Below, in pieces: positions 1-11,213 of a stretch of 42,500 bases of DNA. This DNA is from Glandiceps talaboti (taxonomy: Eukaryota; Hemichordata; Enteropneusta; Spengelidae). The DNA is taken from positions 1,247,501-1,290,000 of the forward strand of contig NC_135570.1 of NCBI RefSeq assembly GCF_964340395.1. The letters run 5' to 3'. Numbering within the stretch: position 1 is the first letter of the stretch; each line of letters begins with the position of its first letter. The position numbers and the translations under genes were made by a program. The notes under the pieces were generated by a model. It saw nothing but the letters and a program-made list of their open reading frames with translations. It ran no database searches and was not told the DNA's origin.

Positions 1-304
1 GACCGAAAAATCTGCTGACGTGTCTTCTAAAAAAACGGGTTAAATGTCCCTGGTTATTATCGGTTGGTTAGGTTGTTACTAAGGGAGTGCCCTTTAGGCA
101 CAGGAAGTCAACTCCTACAAGACCTTTCAATAGAACTAACTCATTACCTTCATCTTGTTACTCGTCTCTTGTAATAGGGATATCATAAATAAGTATCACA
201 GAATACTGTAATTTTGTCATCACATCTAAGCTTACTATTATAATATGACTCAGTAACTGTCAATCTATTCACAATCACACATTAAAGATGCAACTGTAAA
301 GAAA

Positions 305-402
305 CTAAACTCTGTCTGTCTGTCTGTCTGTCTACCTATGTATGTATGTATGTATGTATGTCTGTCTCCCCTCCCCCTCCCTCGCTCTCGCTCTCTCTCC
401 CT

Positions 403-484
<82 letters not shown>
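305..484. repeat. Compound microsatellite (CTGT)n, (GTAT)n, (CT)n
   Basis: Tetranucleotide runs at about 305-362 pass through a C-rich stretch into an almost pure CT tract of about 70 bases (412-484). It is low-complexity sequence, so the Arg-Glu and Ser-Leu open frames across it are not genes. Nothing recognisable lies in bases 1-300. Confidence 0.95.
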
Positions 485-488
<4 letters not shown>

Positions 489-734
489 ACGCGCGTGTAA
501 CACATTTTTGAAGTCAGGAATTATCTCTATTGTCATTTTGTATCTGGCTGGTCAAAGGTTGACATATTTAATATCTTGACCAGACATTTGGAAAAGTGAG
601 TTTAGTAGTCTCAAATAAAAACAATCATGTTGACAAATCCATGTGAAAATGTAGAACAAACCCTTTACTGTTTACAGGTCAGTGACAATCTAGGCCAAAT
701 TCTTAGTCTTAAATCACGTGACACAGTAGCATGA

Positions 735-1016
735 TTGCATGATAAATCACACTACATAATAGTAATAAATTACTCCCTCACACACACACAAAGCTCACAC
801 AACACATCTCTGGCGGCAAAATACCGGAAGTACTTTATTGTACTCCACCAAACGGTGACAAAATACTATGACACTGCTAGAGGCTACTATGAAAGTAACC
901 TGACAAGTGCTAACAAGTTGAAAAAACACCTGAAAAGAGGTCTGAAAAATTACAAAACTGATCGTAAACAGTTGGAAACTCAACTACAAAACAGGCAAAA
1001 GTTATTGAAAGAATAA
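735..1016 (+). CDS. Possible coding fragment, 93-aa coiled-coil-like frame
   Basis: The frame ends in a stop at 1014-1016. Its last 60 or so residues are rich in Lys, Leu, Gln and Tyr, with a heptad-like pattern (LKKHLKRGLKNYKTDRKQL), which would suit a coiled coil. The first half covers the 86-bp dispersed repeat, and no convincing splice acceptor or family match is visible. It may be a remnant of a transposon ORF or chance open sequence in A-rich DNA. I do not recognise a function. Confidence 0.15.
   Translation: MHDKSHYIIVINYSLTHTQSSHNTSLAAKYRKYFIVLHQTVTKYYDTARGYYESNLTSANKLKKHLKRGLKNYKTDRKQLETQLQNRQKLLKE
768..853 (+). repeat. 86-bp dispersed repeat, copy 1
   Basis: These 86 bases match 1392-1477 with no difference seen by eye. 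The two copies diverge at both ends. The downstream sequence at 854-1013 stays open and Lys-rich (residues with repeated K/L/Q heptad-like spacing), while the second copy runs into different sequence. It could be the edge of a mobile element or a short duplicated segment. Confidence 0.8.
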
Positions 1017-1173
1017 TGAAATAATAAAGGAAACTGAACTCAGTGAAAATACACAAAGTAAGACAAAATACTGCGACTGGTAACGGAGATATAAATAAAT
1101 AAATGAATAACTAAACGAGTAAAAAAATACAAAACATATCAAATAAATGAAGGAATGGGAGAGGGTGGGTGGG

Positions 1174-1391
1174 AAAAAAAAGGAAACCTGTCCCAACTGA
1201 ACACTAAATTCAGAAATTTGGCTCAAACTATTGGCCAACTACTGCGACGTGTAAACTTCAGTTGGACAGTGCAAACTAAGTGACTGAGCATGCGTGATGA
1301 GAAACTGTACACACCATTACTTTGCAGGGGTGCCAGATGTACTCGCCAAAGGTATTGGGCAGTAATTAAACAAAATGACACATTTTTAGTC
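1174..1391 (+). repeat. 218-bp perfect direct repeat, left copy
   Basis: Bases 1174-1391 are identical by eye to 6238-6455, in the same orientation, 5,064 bp apart. Both copies begin in a run of A and end at TTTTTAGTC. They do not begin TG or end CA, and no primer-binding site or polypurine/coding structure makes the pair look like retrotransposon LTRs. On its right edge this copy joins directly to the second copy of the 86-bp repeat. Confidence 0.9.
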
Positions 1392-1477
1392 AATTACTCC
1401 CTCACACACACACAAAGCTCACACAACACATCTCTGGCGGCAAAATACCGGAAGTACTTTATTGTACTCCACCAAAC
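1392..1477 (+). repeat. 86-bp dispersed repeat, copy 2
   Basis: Second copy of the 768-853 repeat. It starts exactly where homology between the two 218-bp repeats stops, so this locus is a junction of two sequences that occur separately elsewhere in the window. Confidence 0.85.
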
Positions 1478-1784
1478 AGGAGAAAAGAATTCTGAGACCG
1501 CCAGAGAGATAAAATGGACAAAAATTTAAAAAGAAACAGAAAATAGAATTAGGCACAGAAAGGTTTAAGATAAAAATTGTGATAATAAAATAAAGATAAA
1601 AGTAATGTCAAAAAGTAATGAAAATAAAGATATTAAGGGAACCAAAAACAAAAATGAAAGTGAAAGGGAAAAAAAACAGCATGCCTGTATAAAATTGAAA
1701 AGGAGACAAAACAAAATGGCTGTAAAAGCTCAAACATACACAACTGTAAAAGTGAACGAGAAACTAGCTCACCAAAAGGAACTA

Positions 1785-3140
1785 GCTCACCCAAACTTAC
1801 GAAAAAATAAGTACACTAACGAGGTCCGGGCTAGCAGCAAATAGTCAGCGAAATTTGACTGAAGCCTTACAATAAAAGGCTCAAAAATGAGCAAAATGTG
1901 GGTACAGTACTACAAATGTCCTGTGACGTAAACTGACCCCAAAAGGTAAGCACACTAACGAGGTCCAGGCTAGCAGCAAATAGTCAGCGAAATTTGACTG
2001 AAGCCTTACAATAAAAGGCTCAAAAATGAGCAAAATGTGGGTACAGTACTACAAATGTCCTGTGATGTAAACTGACCTGAAAAAAAGCACACTAACGAGG
2101 TCCAGGCTAGCAGCAAATAGTCAGCGAAATTTGACCGAAGCCTTACAATAAAAGGCTCAAAAATGAGCAAAAGGTGGGTATAGTACTACAAATGTCCTGT
2201 GACATAAACTGACCCCAAAAGGTAAGCACACTAACTAGGTCCAGGCTAGCAGCAAATAGTCAGCGAAATTTGACTGAAGCCTTACAATAAAAGGCTAAAA
2301 AAAAAAGAGCAAAAGGTGGGTACAGTACTACAAATGTCCTGTGACATAAACTGACCCCAAAAGGTAAGCACACTAACAAGGTCCAGGATAGCAGCAAATA
2401 GTCAGCGAATTTTGACTGAAGCCTTACAATAAAAGGCTCAAAAATGAGCAAAAGGTGGGTACAGTACTACAAATGTCCTGTGACGTAAACTGACCCCAAA
2501 AGGTAAGCACACTAACGAGGTCCAGGCTAGCAGCAAATAGTCAGCGAAATTTGACTGAAGCCTTACAATAAAAGGCTCAAAAATGAGCAAAATGTGGGTA
2601 CAGTACTACAAATGTCCTGTGACGTAAACTGACCCCAAAAGGTAAGCACACTAACGAGGTCCATGCTAGCAGCAAATAGTCAGCGAAATTTGACTGAAGC
2701 CTTACAATAAAAGGCTCAAAAATGAGCAAAATGTGGGTACAGTACTACAAATGTCCTGTGACGTAAACTGACCAAAAAAAGTAAGCACACTAACGAGGTC
2801 CAGGCTAGCAGCAAATAGTCAGCGAAATTTGACTGAAGCCTTACAATAAAAGGCTCAAAAAAATGAGCAAAAGGTGGGTATAGTACTACAAATGTCCTGT
2901 GACATAAACTGACCCCAAAAGGTAAGCACACTAACTAGGTCCAGGATAGCAACAAATAGTCAGCGAATTTTGACTGAAGCCTTACAATAAAAGGCTCAAA
3001 AATGAGCAAAAGGTGGGTACAGTACTACAAATGTCCTGTGACATAAACTGACCCGAAAAAGTAAGCACACTAACAGGGTCCAGGCTAGCAGCAAATAGTC
3101 AGCGAAATTGGACTGAAGCCTTACAATAAAAGGCTCACAA
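1785..3140 (+). repeat. 139-bp satellite array, about 10 units
   Basis: The landmark CTAGCAGCAAATAGTCAGCG, or a one-base variant, begins at 1831, 1970, 2107, 2246, 2388, 2527, 2666, 2805, 2946 and 3085. The spacing is therefore 137-142 bp, mostly 139. Units are about 95 percent alike, with variants such as GAGGTCC/TAGGTCC and an A insertion in one unit. The open frames on the minus strand are the repeat read through. A more diverged related segment continues to about 3360. Confidence 0.95.
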
Positions 3141-3203
3141 TGGCGAGTGAAACACGAGTACTGTTACTTATTAAAGTTGGAGAACGAAACTATCGGGAAA
3201 AAA

Positions 3204-3274
3204 TTTGACTACAAAATATTGACACCTGGCAAGAACAAGGTACGAACTGGCACGGCCAAGAAGTGTACTGACGG
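3204..3274 (+). repeat. 71-bp duplicated flank, left copy
   Basis: This segment recurs at 5571-5641 with roughly nine mismatches and no gaps. The two copies bracket the 32-33-bp satellite. That arrangement fits a satellite that expanded inside, or was inserted into, a duplicated 139-bp-related sequence. Confidence 0.75.
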
Positions 3275-3389
3275 TACTTTGAAAAATCAGCGAAATATGA
3301 CTAAAGCCCGACACCAAAAGGCTCAAAATGGCAAGCGAAACATGAGTACTGTACTTAGGAAAATTGGCCATGGCACACGAAGGTATCGT

Positions 3390-5560
3390 GCTATTATTGT
3401 ACCTATAGTAAACTACTACTTATCTACAGTTGTATCTATAGTAAATTTCAACTAGTCTATACCAGTATTTATAGTACTTGTAAACTACAACTAGACAATA
3501 AATATATCAACAGTAAACTACACGTAGTCAATACTTGTATCTGAGGTAAACTACAACTAGTCTATACCAGTATGTACAGTAAACTACAACTAGTCTCTAC
3601 TTGTATCACAGTAAACTACAACTTGTCTATACCAGTATCTACAGTAAACTACAACTAGTCTCTACTTGTATCACAGTAAACTACAACTAGTCTATACCAG
3701 TATCTACAGTAAACTACAACTAGTCTATACTTGTATCACAGTAAACTACAACTAGTCTATACCAGTATCTACAGTAAACTACAACATGTCTATACTTGTA
3801 TCACAGTAAACTACAACTTGTCTATACCAGTATCTACAGTAAACTACAACTTATCGATACTAGCATCTACAGTAAACTACAACTAGTCTATACCAGTATC
3901 TACAGTAAACTACAACTTGTCTATACTAGTACCTTCAGTAAACTACAACTTGTCTATACTTGTATCACAGTAAACTACAACTTGTCTATACATGTATCAC
4001 AGTAAACTACAACTTGTCTATACATGTATCACAGTAAATTACAACCTGTCTATACTTGCATCACAGTAAACTACAACTTGTCTATACTTGTATCACAGTA
4101 AACTACAACTTATCGATACCAGTAGCTACAGCAAATTACATCTTATCTATACTAGTATCTACAGTAAACTACAACTAGCCTATACTAGCATCTACAATAA
4201 ACTACAACGTATCGATACTAGCATCTACAGTAAACTACAACTATCGATACTAGCATCTACAGTAAACTACAACTAGTCTATACCAGTATCTACAGTAAAC
4301 CACAACTAGTCTACACCAGTATCTACAGTAAACCACAACTAGTCTATACTTGTATCAACAGTAAACTACAACTTATTGATACTAGTATCTACAGCAAATT
4401 ACAACTAGTTCGTATCAGTATCTACAGTAACCTACAACTTATCGATACCGGCATCTACAGTAAATTACAACTAGTCTATACCAGTATCTACAGTAAATTA
4501 CAACTAGTCTATACTTGCATCTACAGTAAACTACAACTTGACTATACTAGTATCTACAGTAAACTACAACTAGACGATACTTGTATCAAAAGTAAACTAC
4601 AACTTATCGATACCAGCATGTACAGTAAATTACATTCTATCCATACTAGTATCTACAGTAAACTACAACTAGTCTATACTAGTATCTACAGTAAACTACA
4701 ACATGTCCATACCAGTATCTACAGTAAACTACAACTAGTCTATACCTATATCAATAGTAAACTACAACTTATCGATACTAGTATCTACATGTACAATAAA
4801 TTACATTTTATCTATACTTGTATCTGCAATAAACTGCAATGTGTCTATACCTGAATCAAAAGTAAACTACAACTAGTCTACACTTGTATCAACAATACAC
4901 TACAACTAGTCTATACTTGTGGCAACAGTAAAGTACAATTCGTCTATATTTGTAACCACAGCATTGTCTGCTTGTATTGATAGTAAAGTACGTTTTTATA
5001 CATTTATGTATAATTGTATATAATAAACTGTAAATAGGCTGTATTTGAATATACAATAAACCACAACTAGTCTCTACATGTTTTAGAGTAAACTACTACA
5101 AGTCTATATTTGTACCTAAAGTAGAGTATGTATAGTCTATACTTTTGTCTACAGTACATTAAAACTAGTCTATACTTTTATCTACAGTTAACACAGGTCT
5201 ACATGTATACTTGCATCTGCAGTAAATTACAAATGGCCTATGCGTGAATGTACAGTAAATCACAACTATTCTATACCTGTATCTGCAGTAAAATATAACT
5301 TGTGTAAATTTGTATCGACCGTAAAGTACAATTTGTCTATACTTGTATGTAGACATGTAAAGTACAAACAGTTTACACTCATATGCACAGTAAACTAAAC
5401 CTAGACTATACTTGTATGTATGGTAAATTACAACTTGTATATATTTGTATCTAGAAAAAAACTTCAACTAGTCCATCCCTGTCAGTAATCTACACTAGGC
5501 TGTATTTGTAAAGTAAACTAGAACTTCTCTATATTTTTATCAATTGTAATCCACAACTTG
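3390..5560 (+). repeat. 32-33-bp satellite array, about 65 units
   Basis: The core unit is AGTAAACTACAACTAGTCTA followed by TACCAGTATCTAC or TACTTGTATCAC, giving 33- and 32-bp types. Between about 3540 and 3830 the two types alternate, forming a 65-bp dimer. Units become more divergent after about 4850. The Tyr/Ser-rich open frames across it are repeat translations, not genes. Confidence 0.95.
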
Positions 5561-5570
5561 TAAAGGAAAG

Positions 5571-5641
5571 TTCGACTACAAAATATTGCCACCTGGCCAG
5601 AAGAAGATACGAACTGGCACAGCCAAGTAGCGTACTGACAG
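5571..5641 (+). repeat. 71-bp duplicated flank, right copy
   Basis: Right-hand partner of 3204-3274, lying immediately after the degenerate end of the 32-33-bp satellite. Confidence 0.75.
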
Positions 5642-5781
5642 GGTTAATAAAATGAGTGCATTGCTCAAATCATCAAAGGCAACACACGTATGGCATACAG
5701 TCGGTATACGACGGTAACACAGGTAACATGACTCAGAACGAAAATGAACGGAACTGCTAATATTAGGCACACTATGGGTAA

Positions 5782-6177
5782 CTACGACCAGACATCTTTC
5801 ATTTGGTCTCTGGGTACTTTGTCCTTAAAAGGACACTGTGCCACGCCATCGTTGATCAGCTGCTGTTGTGTCCGCCATGCGACTGAACAACTGGCTCCAT
5901 ATATAGTGACGTCACTCTTCTGGCGGGAAATGTTCATGAAGGCGTATAACTGACTGGTTAACACTTGCACTTGACCCAAAAGTTCGTCGAGCTGCCCCTG
6001 AACTTTGGTCCCTTGTCTTCTAATCTGGGTTGTCTTCTTAGGTCGCGTTAACTCTGGCTTCGCGCCTAATTCAGCGAAAATCTTTGGTTCGATTGTAACT
6101 TGACCAAAATCGTCAACCTTGGCTACTTCCGAATCCTGAACATCTGACTGTTGCTCATCCCTGTCCTGGAACAACAT
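5782..6177 (-). CDS. Hypothetical 131-aa open frame
   Basis: This is one of the few long frames here that is not low complexity. The start ATG is at 6177. Residues 1-25 are acidic (QQSDVQDSEVAKVDD), the middle is basic (RPKKTTQIRRQGTK), and residues 60-82 (QGQLDELLGQVQVLTSQL) look like a short coiled coil. No catalytic motif, zinc knuckle or signal peptide is visible. Its start is 60 bp from the right 218-bp repeat, so it could be an ORF1/gag-like remnant or an exon. I do not recognise the family, and a chance ORF is possible. Confidence 0.3.
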   Translation of the reverse strand: MLFQDRDEQQSDVQDSEVAKVDDFGQVTIEPKIFAELGAKPELTRPKKTTQIRRQGTKVQGQLDELLGQVQVLTSQLYAFMNISRQKSDVTIYGASCSVAWRTQQQLINDGVAQCPFKDKVPRDQMKDVWS

Positions 6178-6237
6178 ACTGATGCAAATAAACTGGCTGA
6201 AACCGACTGTGAGGTTGGGAGATATCGTGAAAGATCA

Positions 6238-6455
6238 AAAAAAAAGGAAACCTGTCCCAACTGAACACTAAATTCAGAAATTTGGCTCAAACTATTGGCC
6301 AACTACTGCGACGTGTAAACTTCAGTTGGACAGTGCAAACTAAGTGACTGAGCATGCGTGATGAGAAACTGTACACACCATTACTTTGCAGGGGTGCCAG
6401 ATGTACTCGCCAAAGGTATTGGGCAGTAATTAAACAAAATGACACATTTTTAGTC
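6238..6455 (+). repeat. 218-bp perfect direct repeat, right copy
   Basis: Identical by eye to 1174-1391. The sequence after 6455 (CATCATCAGG) is unrelated to what follows the left copy. Confidence 0.9.
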
Positions 6456-6532
6456 CATCATCAGGTGTTGAACATATGGACATTTTTTTCGTTTTAATGG
6501 AAGAAGTGTTTTAGACAGTATGAGACATGTGG

Positions 6533-6755
6533 TGATTCCATATCAAGTACATGCATGTAGTAAATCCTATTGAAAGAAGGAAGAGATGACTCCATATCAA
6601 GCACATATTAAACCCTATTGAAAGGAAGAAGAAATGACTCCATATCAAGCACATATTAAACCCTATTGAAAGGAGGAAGAGATGACTCCATATCAAACAC
6701 ATAGTAAACCCTATTGAAAGGAAGAAGAGATGACTCCTATTGAAAGTAGGAAGAG
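6533..6755 (+). repeat. 48-bp minisatellite, about 4.5 copies
   Basis: Units start TGACTCCATATCAAGCACAT and end in an A/G-rich GGAAGAAGAGA block. The first unit carries an extra 6 bp, and the last is internally deleted. Confidence 0.9.
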
Positions 6756-6809
6756 ATTAAGAGACCTCGGGTAATATGAACTGTGATATGATTCTCTGTG
6801 GTTTTCAAG

Positions 6810-6950
6810 CACAGTCACTTGTGAGTTAATAGTCTATTCCAGACTTGTGAGTTGATAGTCTATTCCAGGGTGATAACAGTGTATTCTTGGGTGATCATAA
6901 AACAAAATAAAAACGTTATTAGGTAATTAAGAATATTTTAAACGCCATCA
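6810..6950 (+). repeat. Single arm related to the foldback element at 20 kb
   Basis: The order of landmarks CAGTCACTTGTGA, TATTCCAG, GATCATAA(A/T)ACAAAATAA and ACGTTATTA matches 19975-20060. An internal segment around CTTGTGAGTTGATAGTC is duplicated here. It appears to be a diverged half copy of the 19994-20223 foldback element. Confidence 0.6.
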
Positions 6951-6955
6951 AACGC

Positions 6956-7620
6956 CATGTTAGATTTTGACAGTAAGCGTACCAGAGAGAAGGAAATATA
7001 TGGAATATAAAAGATTATAATTTTATGTACAAGCTAATCACTGAGATGCAGACATTTACCGTTTACTTATTATCGAATTTTTCGACTCCACGACCACGCA
7101 TGGTCGACACAAATGCAAATATGGTTCATTTCCAACATTCTACCACAGTGACATATTAGAGTTTCAAAAGAAACTAACTCAAGCGAAGGTCTTTTTAATG
7201 ACGAAGAACAGGTCAAAAGTGTAAAATCATTCTTTTACGTCTATCTAGGGTTAAAGGTCATTAGTAGTTTTTTGTTTTTTAATAACAGTGCATTCTCCTT
7301 GTATCTGGTTTCAGAGTACTAGTATGTTACTACATAACAATTGCAGTTTATAATATCGAGTAAACAAAGGCGTCTCATCAAGTGTTGTGTTTGTTTTGTT
7401 TGCCTGGCCTTCACCTTCCTTCGACACATGTTTGATTGTAAAATGTCACTGGTGTTAAGGCTTCGTAAATTTGAGAAATTGAAGCCAATAAAGAGTGGCA
7501 ATTAATAAACTCCCAAAGTTTGATTCACTGCAAACATATAATCGGCGTCTGAGAGAAGCCTATATAAATGGCATGCCTAGAACTATATATAATTTGTCTC
7601 CTATGAGTTTAGGGAGCCTT
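6956..7620. other. No gene seen
   Basis: AT-rich sequence without a frame, exon or repeat that I can support. Confidence 0.5.
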
Positions 7621-7630
7621 GCGACAGAAA

Positions 7631-7855
7631 AACAAAAACAAACAAACAAACAAACAAACAAACAAACAAACAAACTAACTAACATACATACATACATACA
7701 TACATACATACATACATACATACATACATACATACATACATACATACATACATACATACATACATACATACATACATACATACATACATACATACCTATA
7801 TACCTACATACCTACCTACCTACCTACCTACATACATTCATACATACACGCTCAC
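7631..7855. repeat. Microsatellite block (AAAC)n, (CATA)n, (CCTA)n
   Basis: AAAC repeats run to about 7674. About 110 bases of nearly pure CATA follow (7684-7793), then short CCTA and CATA repeats. The His-Thr-Tyr-Ile and Met-Tyr-Val-Cys frames are artefacts. Confidence 0.97.
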
Positions 7856-9060
7856 GATCACACGCTCACACAAGAGGTGGACATATCCCAGTCTCAAAGC
7901 TCTTCTCTCTACAGCTTACTGTCAGATGCTATGAAACTTTAATCACGGGGGTCAGTGACTTTTTGTCGGCCCAATGGAAAAAACACTGACCCACCCCACC
8001 CCACCCCCAGGCTGGAGAAACTGACCGGTCTATCTGAATGTTTGAGCTCACCAATCAAGTTTCCGATTTGCATATCAGTGTGTCATCATACCATGACATA
8101 AAAACTGTCAATGGTGTTTATTTAATTGAAAATCAAACATGTATGAAATATGTAGTTTTCTAAATATAATCTGTGTGTGATAGAACAGCATCTTTTTACT
8201 CTCTGTATTACCCTGTGCGAAAACCAAACAGAAAATTGTGGCAGCAAAAGTAGATGTTCAACATTGACGTAAAACAAATCCGGATATCTCAAAGAAGGAA
8301 AGAAAAACAATGTTGCCAGCATAAGCGAAGGAGAAAAAAAATAATTCACAGGCAAGCAGGTAGGAAAAAAATAATGACGCTCCACCACTCTTCCAAGCCC
8401 CCCCCAGGATATCGAATGGTCTACCCCTTAGCGCAGACAATAACAAAAACAATTTTTGTAAAATGTTGTAGAACTGAAAGATAACGGACTTGTAATATAC
8501 TTTTGATCCTATCCTGTTGTTTCCGGCCGTAACTTTGGTTTCTTGTCCTTTGTTCATGTAAAATTTGGTCATATAATGAAAAGAAATTACAAACAAATCT
8601 GGACATAATACACATTGCACTAAAATATGTAAGTTCATTAAGTGCTCCAGGGATAATCTTTAACTGTCAAAAAATTGTGATGTAGTTAATTGTCGTAAAT
8701 CTACTTATTTTGACCCAAAACTATATGTGTAGATACAAGAAACGGTCATTATCTTGAAAACAAAGGTGGTGACATAGTATTTTCTTTGCATATTTTACAT
8801 ATTCAGATATCACTGCTTAGGTATGCAAAGTATAAGAAAAATCTATCAACTTATTTTAATTTGACACTTCCCCCTTAACACGCAAATGACCTGTGACGCT
8901 TCATTGCGTCACAACGTATATTTTGAGGAGCGGGTCAGGAAGAGGTCAGGAGGGATCGCGCGACATCTGCGCTGCATTTCTTTCCTTGTAGTGTAGATAC
9001 AAACGTAACCTACACTATCCTACCTCAGGTAGGACTAGGGACTGCCTCAGGTAGGACGTC
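7856..9060. other. Noncoding stretch, no gene supported
   Basis: Open frames on both strands around 8120-8640 lack coding character. At 8893-8915 there is a small hairpin-forming sequence (TGTGACGC and GCGTCACA separated by six bases). Around 9023-9050 the motif CCTCAGGTAGGAC occurs twice just upstream of the TIR element. Confidence 0.5.
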
Positions 9061-9079
9061 CTATGTGTAGACGGGGCTA

Positions 9080-9698
9080 TAGTCCTGCTTACATGACGGT
9101 GCACGAGTCTGTATTACTGACTTGACTCTAAACACCGTCATGCAAAGAGCAATAGAGTTTGCCTATTACAACACCACAAGCAAAATGCATGTACGCGCGC
9201 CAATTGCAAAAGAAGTACCTACCGAACGATCAAATATTAGCAACCGATCGAATATCTACGCCATTTCCATTCCTCTGACGGTAGTATTCCCTGCTCAGAT
9301 CACAAAAAGCGTCGAAATCGGACCTTTTTCAAGTGCGAACTGCAACATTCAACCAACCCTCGTTAACACCACCACATTTGATATCGTTGAGTGAGATGAA
9401 TAATTACCCAGAGACACTTGCGCCGACGTACGTAAGGAGAAGCTATTAAATTTACGATAGAATTTGAAAAGTTCCGATTTTGATAGTTTTGGTCATCCGC
9501 TATAGGACTTTTGCAGTCAAAATGAGGTAAACCGACTAAATAATAGATTTATTGCTAATATTTGACCACTGGGCGATTTTATTCCTTACCGGCATTTTTT
9601 GTAAGTCCGTATTTCACGGCTGGCTCTTTGCATGACGGAGGTAGGAGGGACAATTGTCAGAATCGAGTCCCGGATTACTCCGCATGCAAGCAGGACTA
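9080..9698. mobile_element. Candidate nonautonomous TIR DNA element, about 620 bp
   Basis: The left end TAGTCCTGCTTACATGACGG reappears inverted at the right end (9681-9698, TAGTCCTGCTTGCATG on the minus strand). An inner perfect block, CCGTCATGCAAAGAGC at 9133-9149, reappears inverted at 9621-9636. Together these define terminal inverted repeats of about 70-76 bp with a diverged middle. The interior has no transposase; a 90-codon frame at 9122-9394 is probably chance. Target-site duplications were not resolved. Confidence 0.6.
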
Positions 9699-10212
9699 AC
9701 CATGTTTGCTAACGGGGCTAGTGATAGCATTATCGCCTCGTCTATAACGTACCAGGTCATTGACCCTTCGGATGCACTAATAAGGGCCCCGTGTGTACAT
9801 CAATGGGGTTGAGCCATTTTAGTTCTCATCCTACAAAATCGATTTTGTGCCCTATTAAATACAAATATTTCAATTGTCAAATTGAGAAATGAAAGAATGT
9901 TTGCTATAGTAAATGTATGCCACTCAATGGCATCCATTAGGCCAAATAAAAAAAGTTGTTTGGTTCCGGTTACCCGACCCTACCTAGGTTTTCACGCCGA
10001 CCCTAAACTAAAAAAGAAAATCGCGAAAATTGTGAAGTCTCGCAAGAAATGGTGGAACTTCAGAGACAGAGAAATTACCCTTGTCTGATTTGCATCATAC
10101 TCATAGTACAATTAATATTCATAATATCCATTTATTTTGAATATTAAATATTAAACTATTGTGTTTAAATGTCGCTACGTTGTATAAAGAACAAGTTACG
10201 ATCCACTAGTCT

Positions 10213-10309
10213 CAAATCATATCACCACAGCTGCGAGATTTGTCTAGCAGTACACGTAAACCAAATCATATCACCACAGCTGTGAGTTTTGTCTAGCAGT
10301 ACACTAAAA
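10213..10309 (+). repeat. 48-bp tandem duplication
   Basis: CAAATCATATCACCACAGCT through GTCTAGCAGTACAC occurs at 10213 and again at 10261, with two or three changes. Confidence 0.85.
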
Positions 10310-11213
10310 CAGATATTACGTGTAAATGTATCAAATTTATGACTTTTTTTTAAAGTCAATGTTTAAATCTAAACGAGGTCAGATACTGACTGTCAGATAC
10401 TGACATGCCAAGTGAAAGGCGGATATTTCAAGATGCTAGACATCCAGGTCACAATAAAATTAGTAAAAACATGAAATAAAAGTGAACCCCCCTCCAAAGC
10501 GATTCCAAAGGCATCTTCTTCCCTACATAGTAACAAACCATTGACATATGCAGTATAACACAGGAGTATTAGTGTATTAATGGTGACATGTTTGAACATA
10601 TATGGATAGTGGAGAGATCTCATGATTGTCTATGGTGTCCTCTTGTCACTTCACAAATGTGTTCCTTTCCGAAACCAGCAGATTGTATTAAATTCGGATT
10701 GAAAGTAACGTCTGGAGCTAGCTGGTTTGAGTCATAAATAATAAACGTGAATTCACTAATTAGGACTTGAAAAAAAATCTAATTTTGTCATGATTCCTCC
10801 GACCCCTACCTGCCCATTATTTGTGAATGCAGCCTTAGCTGGTGTGAAGATTACTTTTCCTGTTACGGAACTTTCCATTTTATTTCTCACTAGCGCAACA
10901 TGGCAAATGAAGCAGTACATAGGAATGGGCTACATCCTTTCCCGTGTACATCAAAACAGAAATGAAACAGGAAGTGTTACCTGCGCTGCGTTGGTCGCCC
11001 CAACCATAGGCGTGTACTCCCCGGTGTACTCTTCAATTTTCAGGGGTCTGTTCACTACATATACATCGCATATGCGGTGGTCGCGCGGTCAGGCTAAAGG
11101 CCGGGGGGGGGGGGGGGGGCTAAGGTGGCAAAAATTCGATACTTTCACGATTTCCTGGAATCACATACGCGTGTCACCGCTTAATACGCTCTGTAATCTT
11201 CCGAGACGTAAAA
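10310..11213. other. No gene supported; G homopolymer
   Basis: A 143-codon frame at 10790-11221 crosses a run of 17 G at 11103-11119 and shows no domain, so I do not call it. TGACTGTCAGATACTGAC duplications near 10380 are trivial. Confidence 0.5.

Noticed and set aside
1605-1844. 79-codon Lys-rich frame
   Set aside because: A-rich composition explains it, and its end runs into the 139-bp satellite; no motif.
1174-6455. LTR retrotransposon with 218-bp LTRs
   Set aside because: Ends are not TG...CA, no primer-binding site was seen, no gag/pol is present, and the interior is satellite DNA.
7495-7989. 164-codon frame
   Set aside because: Most of it is translated AAAC/CATA microsatellite.
9122-9394. 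90-codon frame inside the TIR element
   Set aside because: No transposase motif, no family resemblance.
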